DNA from: Acanthochromis polyacanthus
Taxonomy: Eukaryota; Chordata; Actinopteri; Pomacentridae
Assembly: GCF_021347895.1 (NCBI RefSeq)
Contig: NC_067114.1
Location: forward strand, 27,732,373 to 27,796,372
Reading direction: 5' to 3'
DNA: 64,000 nucleotides
Part shown: positions 46,405 through 57,109 of the stretch, one piece after another
How the letters are laid out: each line of letters opens with the position of its first letter
Numbering within the stretch: the stretch's first letter is position 1
The notes under the pieces: generated by a model
What the model saw: only the letters and a program-made list of their open reading frames with translations
Database searches by the model: none
What the model was told of the DNA's origin: nothing
Position numbers and translations under genes: made by a program

Positions 46405-47340
46405 TTGGTTTGCCTAATCTGCTTTAAGAAAGGCTCATCCATGATCGCTATTACTGGCATTGTTCTCAACAGAGTACAAAAATACTTCATGGAAGATTTT
46501 TATCCAAATGATAAAAATTTGCCAAATGGCATATGTGGCCACTGCAGAAATGTCCTGTTGGATATAGACAGGAGAAAGCCTGCTGCTCTGGAAGATCCAG
46601 TTGATTTTTCAACTCTGAACTTCCCAGTACTGACAAGGACGTTCGGAGGTGTCACTGAACTAAGAGACTTGCAGGGCTGCCCATGCAATATTTGTCTGAT
46701 TGCTAGGGCTAATCCTGCTCAAGTGGGTCATACTTTTGGTGGTAAAACCAAGAAAGGGCCTTTTCCTATTGGAAGACCACCTTTGCCAGGTCCTAAAAGG
46801 CTTGCAACGCCCAAACCAATCAGAATCTGCAAGTGATATAAGCAGGTGATAGGCAAAGGCATCCAACATCCACACCCTTGTGGTATTTCGGACAGGAGGG
46901 CAAATCTTCATGATGCCATGCTTGAAGATCCAAGGGGTGCAAAAATGGCTGCTTCTGCTCTCATTAAGCAAAAAAAATAGATGCTGCCCCCAAGGATTCT
47001 TCCTGCATTCAACTTGCAACAAGTGGTTTGCCAACAAATATCCCCATTAATTGTCTATCACAAGCTAGAAAATCCCTCTTTCAGGATAAAAATGTTCCTG
47101 CTTCAGAGCTCCAGCATTTGATGACTTTGAACAATATGTCACAGAAGCAAATTGAGCAAACTACTGTACTAAGTTGATTCGATCTTGGAAGGGGCGAGAT
47201 TTCTTTGAACCTGGAGCCATGGACAAGCTGAGAGCAGAAGACAAGTCCCTAGAACAGTTCTTCAGTTTGAAGACGTGTGAGAGCCTAGCCAGCCAAAAGA
47301 CTAAGTGGTCCTATGCAGCAGGCGCTTGTACCGACACATA
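46405..47340 (+). pseudogene. broken Cys-rich open frame, probably from a mobile element
   Basis: A 143-codon frame (46405-46836) opens with VCLICFKKG, then GICGHCRNVLLDI and GCPCNICLIAR, three Cys pairs spaced as in a zinc-binding N-terminus. It ends in a stop just before a KQVIGKGIQHPHPCG block that looks like a fourth Cys/His pair. Reading continues in shifted frames past 46900 (LHDAMLEDPRGAKMAASALI) to LMTLNNMSQKQIEQTTVL near 47120 and FSLKTCESLASQKTKWSYA near 47260. The whole resembles a family of C-C/C-C/C-H proteins I recall from repeated loci of cnidarians and fish, whose function I cannot name. Several stops and frameshifts show decay. The host is unlikely to use it. Confidence 0.5.
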
Positions 47341-47344
47341 ACGA

Positions 47345-48180
47345 CAGATCATCAACATTTATAGTATTTGACTGTGATCAAAGCTCAAAAGTTCATTTTC
47401 CCTACAAGTCTCTCAATTTGGCATGACACATCACAAATGTCAGTCTTAGGCCTATGCTTAAGAATTTCTTTTCAGTGTTTTCTTGCTTAGAATTGCATTC
47501 ACAGAAAAAAAAAAAAAAAAAACAATCTATGATTAATCCGTGTATGGTTCGCTCATTCGTTTTTCCGTTTCAAAATAAAATCTAAAAAGCCAATAAACCA
47601 CGGTGTTTTTCAGTTTTTAAAACCTACATGTAGAAATGTATTATTTAACTAATGGAAAAACCACAGTGTTGGATTTTTGCTCTTGCTTTTCAACCCGAAA
47701 TACAAAATACGGCTGTTGTTTTAATTTGTTGCAAAACCGGAAGTCGCTGATTAAGAACAGTTTAAAGCTGGTCTGGCTCGTGAATACATCTAGAATGGCT
47801 GTACTGGAGCGCTTTTTCAATTTCATTCTCTTTGAGAGTGACAAAACCCACGCAGAAATCATGGAGCTCCACATTGCTCTATTATATGATATTCTATTAT
47901 ATTATATTAGTAACTGAGTTAAGTAACTGAGGGGCTTTTTAGTCAGTTTCAGCTGCTTTGGTGTTCATAAAATTAACAACAGATGCACTAGAGGGTAACA
48001 ATGAGACAACCCGCAAAACAGGAATGAGTTTACAGGTGAAGGCCACTGACATTTTTTTCCTTCGTAATGTTTTCAGACTGTTTTTCACTAGTTTTGCATT
48101 TGGCTAGAGTAAGTGTCACTTATGGTAGCATGAGGCGATACCTGGACCCTACAGAGGTTCCACAAACAGTCCAACTCCTC
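47345..48180. other. non-coding, nothing firmly recognised
   Basis: Includes a poly-A run (47503-47522). The stretch 47560-47900 is open in one frame on each strand but shows no known domain. Confidence 0.4.
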
Positions 48181-48445
48181 CAGGATGGCACACCTGGGGA
48201 TCAGGCTGGTGGCCCCTCTGGAAGCCGGCAACGATGGGACTCCTCCGGGGATCGGGCCGGTGACCCCTCCGGGGGCAGATCAGGAGCCGGTGGCCCCTCT
48301 GGGGGCGGAACTGGAGCCGAGGGCCCCTCTGGGGGCAGATCTGGAGCCGAGGGCCCCTCCAGGGGCAGTGCTGTATCCAAGGGCCTCTCCAGGGGCCGGA
48401 CTGGGGACGGGTCTGGACTCGGAATTGGGGACCCCTCAGGGGACA
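48181..48445. repeat. GC-rich minisatellite, 30-bp unit
   Basis: About eight imperfect 30-bp units of the form GGCCCCTCTGGGGGC followed by AGATCTGGAGCCGA. Each unit holds a short inverted repeat (GCCCC...GGGGC). It is open in two + frames because the unit is a multiple of three. Confidence 0.85.
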
Positions 48446-48474
48446 GGACAGGAGGTAGAACGGAATAAGGGACA

Positions 48475-48615
48475 GAAGAGACTGAAAGGACTGGAGGAAG
48501 TAAAAGGACTGGAGGGACCAGAAGGACTGGAGGGACAGGAGGGATCGAAAGGACTGGAGGGACAGAAAGGACTGGAGGGACAGGAGGGACAAAAAAAAAC
48601 TGGAGGGACAGGACT
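48475..48615. repeat. purine-rich minisatellite
   Basis: Variants of GGACTGGAGGGACAG with AAA or GAGGGATCGAAA spacers, giving units of about 15, 18 and 27 bp. The + strand is almost all purine. Confidence 0.85.
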
Positions 48616-48754
48616 GAGGAGACTACTCCTGCAGGGGAACCACAGGGTGTTGAAGTGGCCACAGCAGGGGGACCACTTGGTGTTAGAGTTGCATAAAGTC
48701 TTGGCAGGCATTGGGGGGAAGCGCTACGCCCCCTTAAGGTGAGGAGGAGCTATG

Positions 48755-49680
48755 CCTCTTCAGGGGTTCATGAGAGATGTTATGTCTCTTCAGGGCTCGA
48801 GGGGAGGCGCTATGCCTCCTCAAGGCTGCCGATGAGGGGCTATGCTCCCTCAAGGCTGCCGAGGAGGTGCCACGCCTCTTCAAGGCGTTTCGCCTCACCA
48901 AGGCTGTGGGGGAGGCGGGACACCTCGACAAGGACACGGAGGAGGTGGGACGCCTCGACAAGGACACAGAGGAGGCAAGTCGCCTCCTTAAGGCTGCAGA
49001 AGAGGCGGAACGTCTCCTTAAAGCTGCCAGGGAGGCAGAGAGCCTTATCAAAGCTGCAGAGGAGGCGTTTTGCTTCTTTAAAGCTGCCGAGGAGGCGTTT
49101 CGCCTTAAAAAGGATTCGGGGGAGGCATTAAGCCTCAACAAGGACTCGGAAGAGGCGTCTTGCCTCCTCGAGGCTGCCGAGGGGTCATTAGGCCCCTTCA
49201 AGGTCGTCGAGGGGGCGTTCTGCCTCTTCAAGGATTCGGGGGAGGCATCATGCCTCGACAAGGACTCGGGGGAGGCGTTCTGCCTCATCAAGGACTCGGG
49301 GAAGGCGTTTCGCCTCATCAAGGACTCAGGAAAGGTTTTAGACTTTCTCAAGGCTGTCGAGCAGATGTTATGCTCCTTCAAGGCTGCCGAGAAGGCTCTA
49401 CGCCTCATCAAGAGCGCCTCTGAAAGGCTGCAAGAGAGGCGGAGCGTCTCAGAAAGACTGCAGGAGAAGCTCTTAGCTTCTTCAAAACTGCAGGGGGAGC
49501 TTCTTGCTCCTTAAACACTGCAGGGGGAGCTTCTTGCTCCTTAGACGCTGTAGGGGGAGCCTGTTGCTCCTTCAGAGCCGGGGGGAGCATTAAGCTCCTC
49601 TAAGGCTGTGGGGGGAGCATTGAGCTCCTCTAAGGCCACGGGGGCAGCGTTGAGCTCATCTAAGGCCGTTGGGCCGTAGC
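48755..49680. repeat. minisatellite of ~30 diverged 30-bp units with internal hairpins
   Basis: Unit of the form AAGGACTCGGGGGAGGCGTT then CTGCCTCATC. Nearly every unit pairs a GAGGC with a GCCTC a few bases later, and the pair changes together in many units (GGAGC...GCTCC from about 49495 on). The 30-bp step stays in phase over most of 900 bp, which keeps frames open on both strands (48777-49514 +; 48734-49411 -), each encoding a 10-residue repeat such as KDSGEAFCLI. No protein function is claimed. Confidence 0.9.
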
Positions 49681-49800
49681 GATGGCCCCCTCAAGGACAG
49701 AAGACTGGGCAATGGGCCCCACTGGGACCGAAGACGGGGCAAAGGACCCCACAGGAACCGAAGACGGGGCAATGGACCCCACAGGAACCGAAGACAGGGG
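49681..49800. repeat. 30-bp minisatellite (GGGGCAATGGACCCCACAGG type)
   Basis: Four units of 30 bp, a different sequence from the preceding array but with the same length and also with a GGGGC/GACCCC inverted pair. Confidence 0.88.
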
Positions 49801-50120
49801 TGAGGTGGCACGGGGCCTCTCCTCAGCCGGAGGGAGTGAGGCGGCACGGGGCCTCTCCTCAGCCGGAGGGAGTGAGGCGGCACGGAGCCTCTCCTCAGCC
49901 GGAGGGAGTGAGGTGGCACGGAGCCTCTCCTCAGCCGGAGGGAGTGAGGCGGCACGGGGCCTCTCCTCAGCCGGAGGGAGTGAGGCGGCACGGGGCCTCT
50001 CCTCAGCCGGAGGGAGTGAGGCGGCACGGGGCCTCTGCTCAGCCAGAGGGAGTGAGGCGGCACTTGGCCTCTCCTCAGCCGGAGAAAGTGAGGTGGCACG
50101 GGGCCTCTCCTCAGCCGGAG
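49801..50120. repeat. 36-bp minisatellite, nine units
   Basis: Highly similar units starting TGAGGCGGCACGGGGCCTCT and closing CAGCCGGAGGGAG. Low divergence among units indicates recent expansion. Open frames on both strands (12-residue repeats such as AARGLSSAGGSE on + and PPHSLRLRRGPV on -) follow from the unit length. Confidence 0.93.
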
Positions 50121-50581
50121 GGGGTGCAGAACTCCTTTGGAGCGGGAACCGGGGAGCCACAGCGCTTCCTGGCACCGCGCCTACGGCGACCAGGTTTCTG
50201 CGCTGGGGGTGCTGCGGATGGAGGGGGAATCGGCACGGGTTGGCAGCCAGGGGAGTCACAGGGGAAGGGACCCACTGGCTCCCCCTGAACCTGGGGAGGG
50301 GAAATGTCCAACCCTTCCAGGAACGCCACGGCCAGTTCTAAGATTTTCAGAATTGAGGTGGCAACTCCAAGCATCACTTGATCTCTGGTGGTGGCCAGAG
50401 ACCCCCCGTAGGTCACACCGGCTGCTTTGAGCCTCTCCACGCCAGAGGTGACCATTTTAAGAATCTCAAGAATGGAGGCGCCGGCCTCGCCCTCCACAAG
50501 GCGAGGTAGGGCTGCCACCAGCCTCCTAGTCTTGGTGGAAGCTGCCTCCACAATCTCGGGGACTGAGGGGGTTTTACCCAC
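50111..50581 (-). CDS. unrecognised 157-codon minus-strand frame, likely mobile-element derived
   Basis: The frame has no ATG at its upstream end (the first usable codon is GTG) and stops just inside the 36-bp array. It shows an internal near-duplication, SILEILKMVTSGVERLKAAG and SILKILELAVAFLEGLD, both predicted amphipathic helices, then a proline-rich part and a basic RRRRGARKR cluster that could be a nuclear signal. Neighbouring pieces are retroelement and transposon scraps, so it probably belonged to one. I do not know the family, and expression is unproven. Confidence 0.3.
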   Translation of the reverse strand: MGKTPSVPEIVEAASTKTRRLVAALPRLVEGEAGASILEILKMVTSGVERLKAAGVTYGGSLATTRDQVMLGVATSILKILELAVAFLEGLDISPPQVQGEPVGPFPCDSPGCQPVPIPPPSAAPPAQKPGRRRRGARKRCGSPVPAPKEFCTPSG

Positions 50582-50771
50582 TGGTGGCTGCGAACCTTCT
50601 CTAAATTGGTGGCCTCAAAGGGGTAGACCTGACTGCCAATCGAGTCCCCCAGAAGGAAGATTCCCTCGGGTTATCAGCCATTAAAATAGAAGGTGGGGAA
50701 ATCAAGGAGCAGAGAAAAAAAAATAAAAAAAATCTAGAGCCTGCTGGGTTCTGGGGTTGGCCGTTTCATTC

Positions 50772-51230
50772 TGTCAAGAACTGGAGTGAGAACCCAAGCA
50801 GCAGGCATGGACAGGGTGGTGAAATTAATAATGATTTAATTAAAAAATGAGAATATATATGAACAGAACACTGAATAAAGAAAGCCGGAGGGAAATAACG
50901 GGGAGGAGAAAAATACACTAAACTAAACTAAACTAAGGGCGGACCCGAAGGCCGAGTTAAACTAAACATAAAACAAAACAAAATTACGGGGAAAGGAGAC
51001 TCACGGAATGTCCAGTCCAGTGTCTGACGGACGGAAGAGGGGGAGAACCGACAGAGCTGATGGAGGGAGTAAGCCGATGACAGGGAAAAAGGCAAGTAAT
51101 CCGAAGGAGAAAACAGAGTCCGGGAAGCTATGTGCAGGAGATGGTGAACGGAGAAACGGAGTGCGTCGTTTGGTATGAACATGAGGCAATGAACCGGCAC
51201 TGGAACTGTCTGAGCAGGAGGGGCGTGACA
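50772..51230. mobile_element. possible LTR-like or non-autonomous repeat, TGTCA...TGACA
   Basis: Begins TGTCAAGAACTGGAGTGAGA with ACCCAAGCAGCAGG just inside, and ends GGGGCGTGACA. The GAACCCAA-plus-AT-rich-plus-GTGACA layout matches a dispersed repeat that I have seen in fish. No target duplication is visible and the boundaries are approximate. Confidence 0.4.
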
Positions 51231-51231
51231 G

Positions 51232-51630
51232 TGGGTCAGTGATGGTGTGGGGAGGCATATCCATGGAGGGACGCACAGACCTCTACAGGCTGGACAATGG
51301 GATTCTGACTGCCTTTAGGTGTCAGGATGAAATTCTTTGACCAATTGTCAGACCCTACATTGGTGCAGTGGTCCTGGATTCCTTCTGGTGCTCAACAATG
51401 CCCAGTCTTGTGTAAGTCATGTGGTAAGAGAACTCATGCAGTTCCTGGAGGATGAAGGAACTGATACCATTAGCTGGCCCCCATGCTCACCTGACCTGAA
51501 TCCAATAGAACACATTTGGAACATTATGTTTTGTTCCGTCCAACACCATCAGGTTGCTCCTCAGACTGTCCAGGAGCTCAGCGATGCCCTGATCCAGTTC
51601 TGGGAGGAGATACCCCAGGACACCCCGAGG
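51232..51630 (+). pseudogene. Tc1-like transposase C-terminal remnant
   Basis: Opens VSVMVWGGISMEGRTDLYRL in one frame, then PIVRPYIGAV, and in another frame LEDEGTDTISWPPCSPDLNP followed by IEHIWNI, which is the Tc1 S-P-D-L-N-P-I-E-H block with the last catalytic acid. VAPQTVQELSDALIQFWEEI closes the domain. Frameshifts and the lack of an N-terminus and of inverted ends show a fragment. Confidence 0.85.
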
Positions 51631-51643
51631 TCCGGGATGGCAG

Positions 51644-52231
51644 CTACTGGTCTGGGACTGCAGCGGGCCACCTCTGGGTATCACCAGGAAGCAGCGAAGA
51701 GGACGCTGATCGTGCGGGATGTGTAGTCGTCTCGGCGTCCAGCAGTGGAGACCACTGTGGAGGGGGAGCCGCCAGGCCATAGGAGCAGGAAACCGCAGAC
51801 ACACCGTTGGCCGCTGGTGCGGAGGAAAACACAGGAGCTGAACTCAGGCCTTGACCATCAGCTGGCTTTTCTTCAGTCTGCGACAGGACCATGAAGCAAT
51901 TCGAGAGAGAGAGTGGAGGCAAGATTGCTCTGACTGGAGTCTTCTGCCTGCCCCGGATCACTGCTTCTGTCCATGATCGCTGGCAGTTGGGTGTAGAGCA
52001 GGAGGACAGCCATGGACAGGAGGGATCCCACGGTGCTTTGTCCTGGAAGGCCGCAGAGAGAGAAGCAATCCGCGTGGACTGCTCGTGGGCCACCTCAATA
52101 AACCTGGTCAACAGAGCGTCTTTGTCCCTCAAATCATCAGAAAGCCGGCAAATATCCTCAAGCAGGTCAGCTATCTTTTTATTAGCCTTCCTGAGTTCTG
52201 TGTCTTCCCTGGGATGCATGGTGGTAGCCAT
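51644..52231 (-). pseudogene. retrotransposon ORF1-like protein, minus strand, truncated
   Basis: Read from the ATG at 52229-52231: MATTMHPREDTELRKANKKI begins a coiled-coil-like segment (KKIADLLEDICRLSDDLRDK), followed by RSWTEAVIRGRQKTPVR and LPPLSLSNCFMVLSQTEE. The W-(S/T)-E-V-V-x-R-G ... L-x-L-S-N-R-(F/Y) pattern is typical of the first ORF of fish non-LTR (LINE) elements. It runs into the Tc1 remnant at its C-terminal side. The second ORF is not adjacent. Confidence 0.6.
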
Positions 52232-52321
52232 GTAGCACTGAGCTACGGATCGTAGCAGCCTGGAAAGGAATAATTTTTTATGGCTAGATCTGATATAAAC
52301 AAGTAAGAAATGATAAGACAT

Positions 52322-52790
52322 TGTGTTGTTGTCGATGATAAATTTTAAACTATTAATTTCTTTTTTCGTTTTATTTTTTTACTAAAAATGCCAAATCCAC
52401 ATTTATTCATATTTTTCAGTAATCAGTGACAAAGCCCTTTTTGCCAGCACATCAATCAAATGGTTCTTATAAGAGCTAACAAGCCTTTTGCATATCTCCA
52501 CTAGGATTTTAGATGACTCTTCTTCATGGTGATCTCCATATCTTTGAAGTTGAAAGGCTTCCTTCCATCACTCCAGCCTTCAGTTCGCTCCACATATTTT
52601 TGATGGCTTGAGGCCTGGATTCTGGCTTCAACATGTTTATATTTGTTTTCTCTTAACCATTTCTAACCATTTTTTTATGTTTTAGTTCATTGCCTTGTTG
52701 GAAGGCCTGTTGGCCTAATGCTTTCATCTGGTATCTTAATGCCATCCTCTTTTCTAATGGTGCAACCCCAACAGCACCCCTGAACCATTA
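52322..52790. other. non-coding, nothing firmly recognised
   Basis: The stretch 52430-52790 has phrases typical of the non-coding strand of a decayed Tc1 element (CTTCATGGTGATCTCCATATC, GCCTTGTTGGAAGG), but no ends or frame could be fixed. Confidence 0.35.
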
Positions 52791-52799
52791 TATTCCTAT

Positions 52800-53241
52800 T
52801 AGGGCTGGGCGATAGGGCCAAAAAAATAAAATCTCAATTTTTTAGTCTTTACTCTTCCTATTAATTAGGATGCCTCTGCCGGAGGTGCTGAAAGAGGTTA
52901 GTTGTGCTGCTACTCTTTGTTTTCACAGTACTTTTGCAAACCTTGCACATGACTGTAGTTTGCTCTGTGTCAGTCTTGTCAAAGCCGAACCACTTCCATA
53001 TAATCGATGTAACATGAGGCCCTTTTCTCGCAACCAACTCTTCGTCTGCTGTTGTGTCCGCCATGATGAGATGATGAGAGGCGTAAACAAACGCCAGTGC
53101 ACAAGTCGTGAAAGACAGAAGAAGAATCTGTATTGTTATATATTTAAGATTGCCTCGATTTTACGATTTGGCAAATTTTCAGATTGTCAGGTTTTAAAAA
53201 GGCGAATTAATCAAATTAATTTGATTTATCGCCCAGCCCTA
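52800..53241 (-). mobile_element. hAT-type non-autonomous element (442 bp)
   Basis: Inverted ends TAGGGCTGGGCGAT and ATCGCCCAGCCCTA, flanked by an exact 8-bp duplication ATTCCTAT (52792-52799 and 53242-53249). An 8-bp target duplication is the hallmark of hAT elements. The interior keeps the first exon of the transposase on the minus strand. Confidence 0.93.
52861..53064 (-). pseudogene. BED zinc-finger N-terminus of a hAT transposase
   Basis: A 67-codon minus-strand frame starts MADTTADEELVARKGPHVTS. A BED-type finger follows: IWKWFGF, then MCKVCKSTVKT (Cys pair) and TNLFQHLRQRHPN (His pair). In autonomous relatives this exon binds the element ends and is joined to the catalytic part, which is absent here. 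The frame itself is intact, so a short BED-finger peptide could still be made if transcribed. Confidence 0.85.
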
Positions 53242-53742
53242 ATTCCTATCATGCCTGACTGTGGGGATCACGTTCTTGGGGTTGAATGCTTCTCTTTTGT
53301 CAGTTGACAGCTGTGTCCCTGTGTCCAAACAACTTGGATTTAATTCCCCTCAGCCTGTAGCACCGTTTCTGCCACTACAGGAATCTTTTTTGACATAAGA
53401 CCACAGCTTTCTCAATTAGAACTCCTTGTACTTTTTTCCCCTCAACTTTATTTATTAACTTTGCAACATATAAATGACAGAATGAAAGTATCAAGTTTTT
53501 CATTGTAATAATAGTCACAAATCTGAAATAAGGAGCACAAAACATTTTATATAGATAAACAACACTCAAACAAACAAACAAACAAACAAGCGAACAGACA
53601 AAAAAGTAGGTCACCCACACAAAATTAGGAATTACACAGTAACGCAGATTTTAAATATTAAGATTACACTGAAGTGTACGAGCTTGCACATTTGTACAAA
53701 GCGTGCCATTAAACAAAACAGACCAAATACAGGGGTTGCTTG

Positions 53743-54215
53743 TCAGTCTGGGATTTCAGGAAGAGATAACTTATTTACATGGTCGAAAAATGGTCCCCAT
53801 GTTTTCCGGAATGTAGCAGATGACCCCCTCAATGTGCAATGGATCTTTTCCATGTTAATAAAGTAAAAAATATCCTTTATCCATTCGTGACAAGTTGGTG
53901 GAGTCCGGGATTTCCATTTCATAAGAATAAGACGTCTAGCCAAGAGGGTTACAAAAGCTACCAGGTTCTTCTTATGTTTAGTTACAGCAGGTATGACTGT
54001 GACTCCAAACAGAGCAGTGACTGCAGATGGAGTGAAAGACACTGAGGTGATCTGTGAGATAGTATTAAAGATCTCTAACCAAAAGGTATTAAGGGAAGGG
54101 CATGTCCAAAGCATATGGAAATAAGTGACTGGAAACTGGCGACATCTATCACAAAGAGGATCAATATCATATGTAGTTAAAAATGTGTGATTAAATCTCT
54201 AACACAGTCTCTTAT
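53743..54215 (-). pseudogene. LINE (L1/Tx1-type) reverse transcriptase ORF2 C-terminal end
   Basis: On the minus strand DPLCDRCRQFPVTYFHMLWT then CPSLNTFWLEIF is the Cys/His-containing C-terminal segment of L1/Tx1-type fish LINEs. It is followed by ALFGVTVIP, FVTLLARRLILMKWKSRTPP and TFRKTWGPFFDHV, all typical of the last 120 residues. Only the 3' end is present, as expected from truncated LINE insertion, and a stop interrupts the frame near 54200. Confidence 0.8.
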
Positions 54216-54945
54216 TAACTTTTTACCACTTTTGTTACTTCCAGTCAGAAACCTGATCAAATAAAAATTCAATATGAATTCAACTTGGTCGTGGGTATGA
54301 AAAATGTTGGACTTCACTGTACATTAATGAAATATGCATGGGTTAAGGACAAGGCACATTTCTCTCCAGAGTGGATGTGAATACAGTACATGCCCCACCT
54401 TGACACCACAGAGAAGTTAAATTTTCATATTATGTTTTACAGGGTTTTTTTCTCAATTGCTAAAGCATTCATAATATAACTGCAACCACATTATCTCCAT
54501 CATCACCTTTTTACAACCTAGGTGTTCTTTGAAAATGTGCTGACATTTTTTTCCCTTCCGTTTTTCAAAGCAGTTTACACCAATTTCAGGAAAAATATCT
54601 CAAACTCTATTGGATTAACTGTGTAGAAATTAAATTATCTGTAAATTGCATCGCTATGAACATATTTTACCTATGTGAAACTTATTCCTCAATCTCCTCA
54701 ATCAGTCCTTTATGATCAATAGAAGAAAGATGCCAAAGGCACATATAAGAAAAATACAGTACATGGCAGGGAAATGAAGACTACATGCTTGTTTATTTTG
54801 GCTCCCACTGTTGCTTTACAACTACATCTTGGGTGCATATCTTGGCTTTGGCCATGTGTAATGGTTTCATGTTTTCCCTGTGCCTGTGTGATTTTTTTAC
54901 TAGGTACTCCAACTTCTTCCATGTTTCAAAGACTTATCTTAATTG
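54216..54945. other. non-coding, nothing recognised
   Basis: No supported exon or repeat. Confidence 0.5.
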
Positions 54946-54947
54946 GT

Positions 54948-55075
54948 GATTCTGAACTATCTCTAGGTGTTATGGTGAGTGTGCATGGTTGTATGTCTCT
55001 TTATGGCCCTTTGATGGACTGGCAACCTGTGCAGTCCTTTTGCATGTCTAAGCAGGGATAGGCTTACCCAAGGCT
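54948..55075. repeat. teleost dispersed repeat fragment (GATGGACTGGCAACCTGTGC type)
   Basis: ATGGTGAGTGTGCATGGTTG, TCTCTTTATGGCCC and TTTGATGGACTGGCAACCTG in order match a diverged fish repeat that is the inverse relative of the type at 18950-19205. Confidence 0.6.
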
Positions 55076-55348
55076 TAGCGTAGTTTAAAAAAAAAGTCAT
55101 AAATGTCCAAGTTTGCCTGACTTTAGTTCTGATGACAGTTCATGGGCACAGAATGAGCTGCACACAAGAATGAAGTAAATGAAGAAAACAGTATTTTAAC
55201 AGTCTCAAATACAGCTTAAAGTGTTAAAGAGGAGGTACAGAGTTCAGCAGTTTTTTTTTTTTTTTTAAATCTCAATCGGTATGATCCTTACTAAAAATAC
55301 AATTCATACTGTTATATGCTTTTCCTGCCCCTTTTGGAAGTATAACTA

Positions 55349-55737
55349 CAGTGGTGGAAAAACTTTTTCGGACACCTCATACGTTTACATGCATATTGCA
55401 TTAAGAATCACTCTTAGGTGCACTTTTTAAGTGCACTTTCTTTTAGTAAAATCACAGCCATAATACTACATAAATCCTTAAAAAAAAGCCATGAAAAGCT
55501 TAAAATGGATTGTTTTAATAAAAATAAGACATTCTGAGTATTGGGTCATTTTGGTAGAATTTAGCTTTGTAAGTTTTTCTGGTAAACAATATGCAAAAAC
55601 TATAATTTGTATTTGTGTCTCTCTAATTTAGCCACACATTTTGAAACACACAAAAAAAGATTTTTCCATAAATACTTCATGATAGTATTTGAAATTATGC
55701 AACATTTTAAGAGTGTCGGAAAACATTTTCCACCACT
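55349..55737. mobile_element. non-autonomous Tc1-like element (389 bp), relative of 36940-38560
   Basis: The left end CAGTGGTGGAAAAAC is preceded by TA. The right end TTTTCCACCACT has lost the terminal G and the TA. Inner bases CTTTTTCGGACACC / GTGTCGGAAAACA match the ends of the full-length element. No transposase is left. Confidence 0.85.
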
Positions 55738-55904
55738 ATTTGTAAAGTATCAAAAATGGCAAAGACATATAGCACAGTCAAAGGCTGAACTGGTTCAAAC
55801 TGACAGCTGCATTTTGTTGTCCATTGAAACTGATTCATTGAAAGAATGTTTCAGCTGACCACAAGTTGTGTGTGATGGCAATGTTTTCTGGCAATATTGG
55901 GACA

Positions 55905-55984
55905 TATACACCCCCTGTCAAAAGTTTTGAGACAGGATCTAATTTATTTGAAAGTGTCTCAAAACTTTTGACAGGGGGTGTATA
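55905..55984. mobile_element. 80-bp hairpin with perfect 30-bp inverted repeats
   Basis: 55905-55934 and 55955-55984 are exact inverted copies beginning TATACACCCCCTGTCAAAAG, separated by 20 bp. TA lies at both ends, so it may be a minimal Tc1/mariner MITE. If transcribed it would form a perfect 30-bp stem with a 20-nt loop, similar in size to a microRNA precursor. Confidence 0.9.
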
Positions 55985-55989
55985 TTCCT

Positions 55990-57108
<1,119 letters not shown>

Positions 57109-57109
57109 A

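Noticed and set aside
48181..50120. CRISPR-like array
   Set aside because: The units are contiguous without unique spacers, are imperfect, and lie in an animal genome. It is a minisatellite.
48185..50341. Collagen-like or repeat-protein genes in the minisatellite block
   Set aside because: Frames are open on both strands and in several phases because the unit lengths are multiples of three. No start, splice or non-repeat domain supports a gene.
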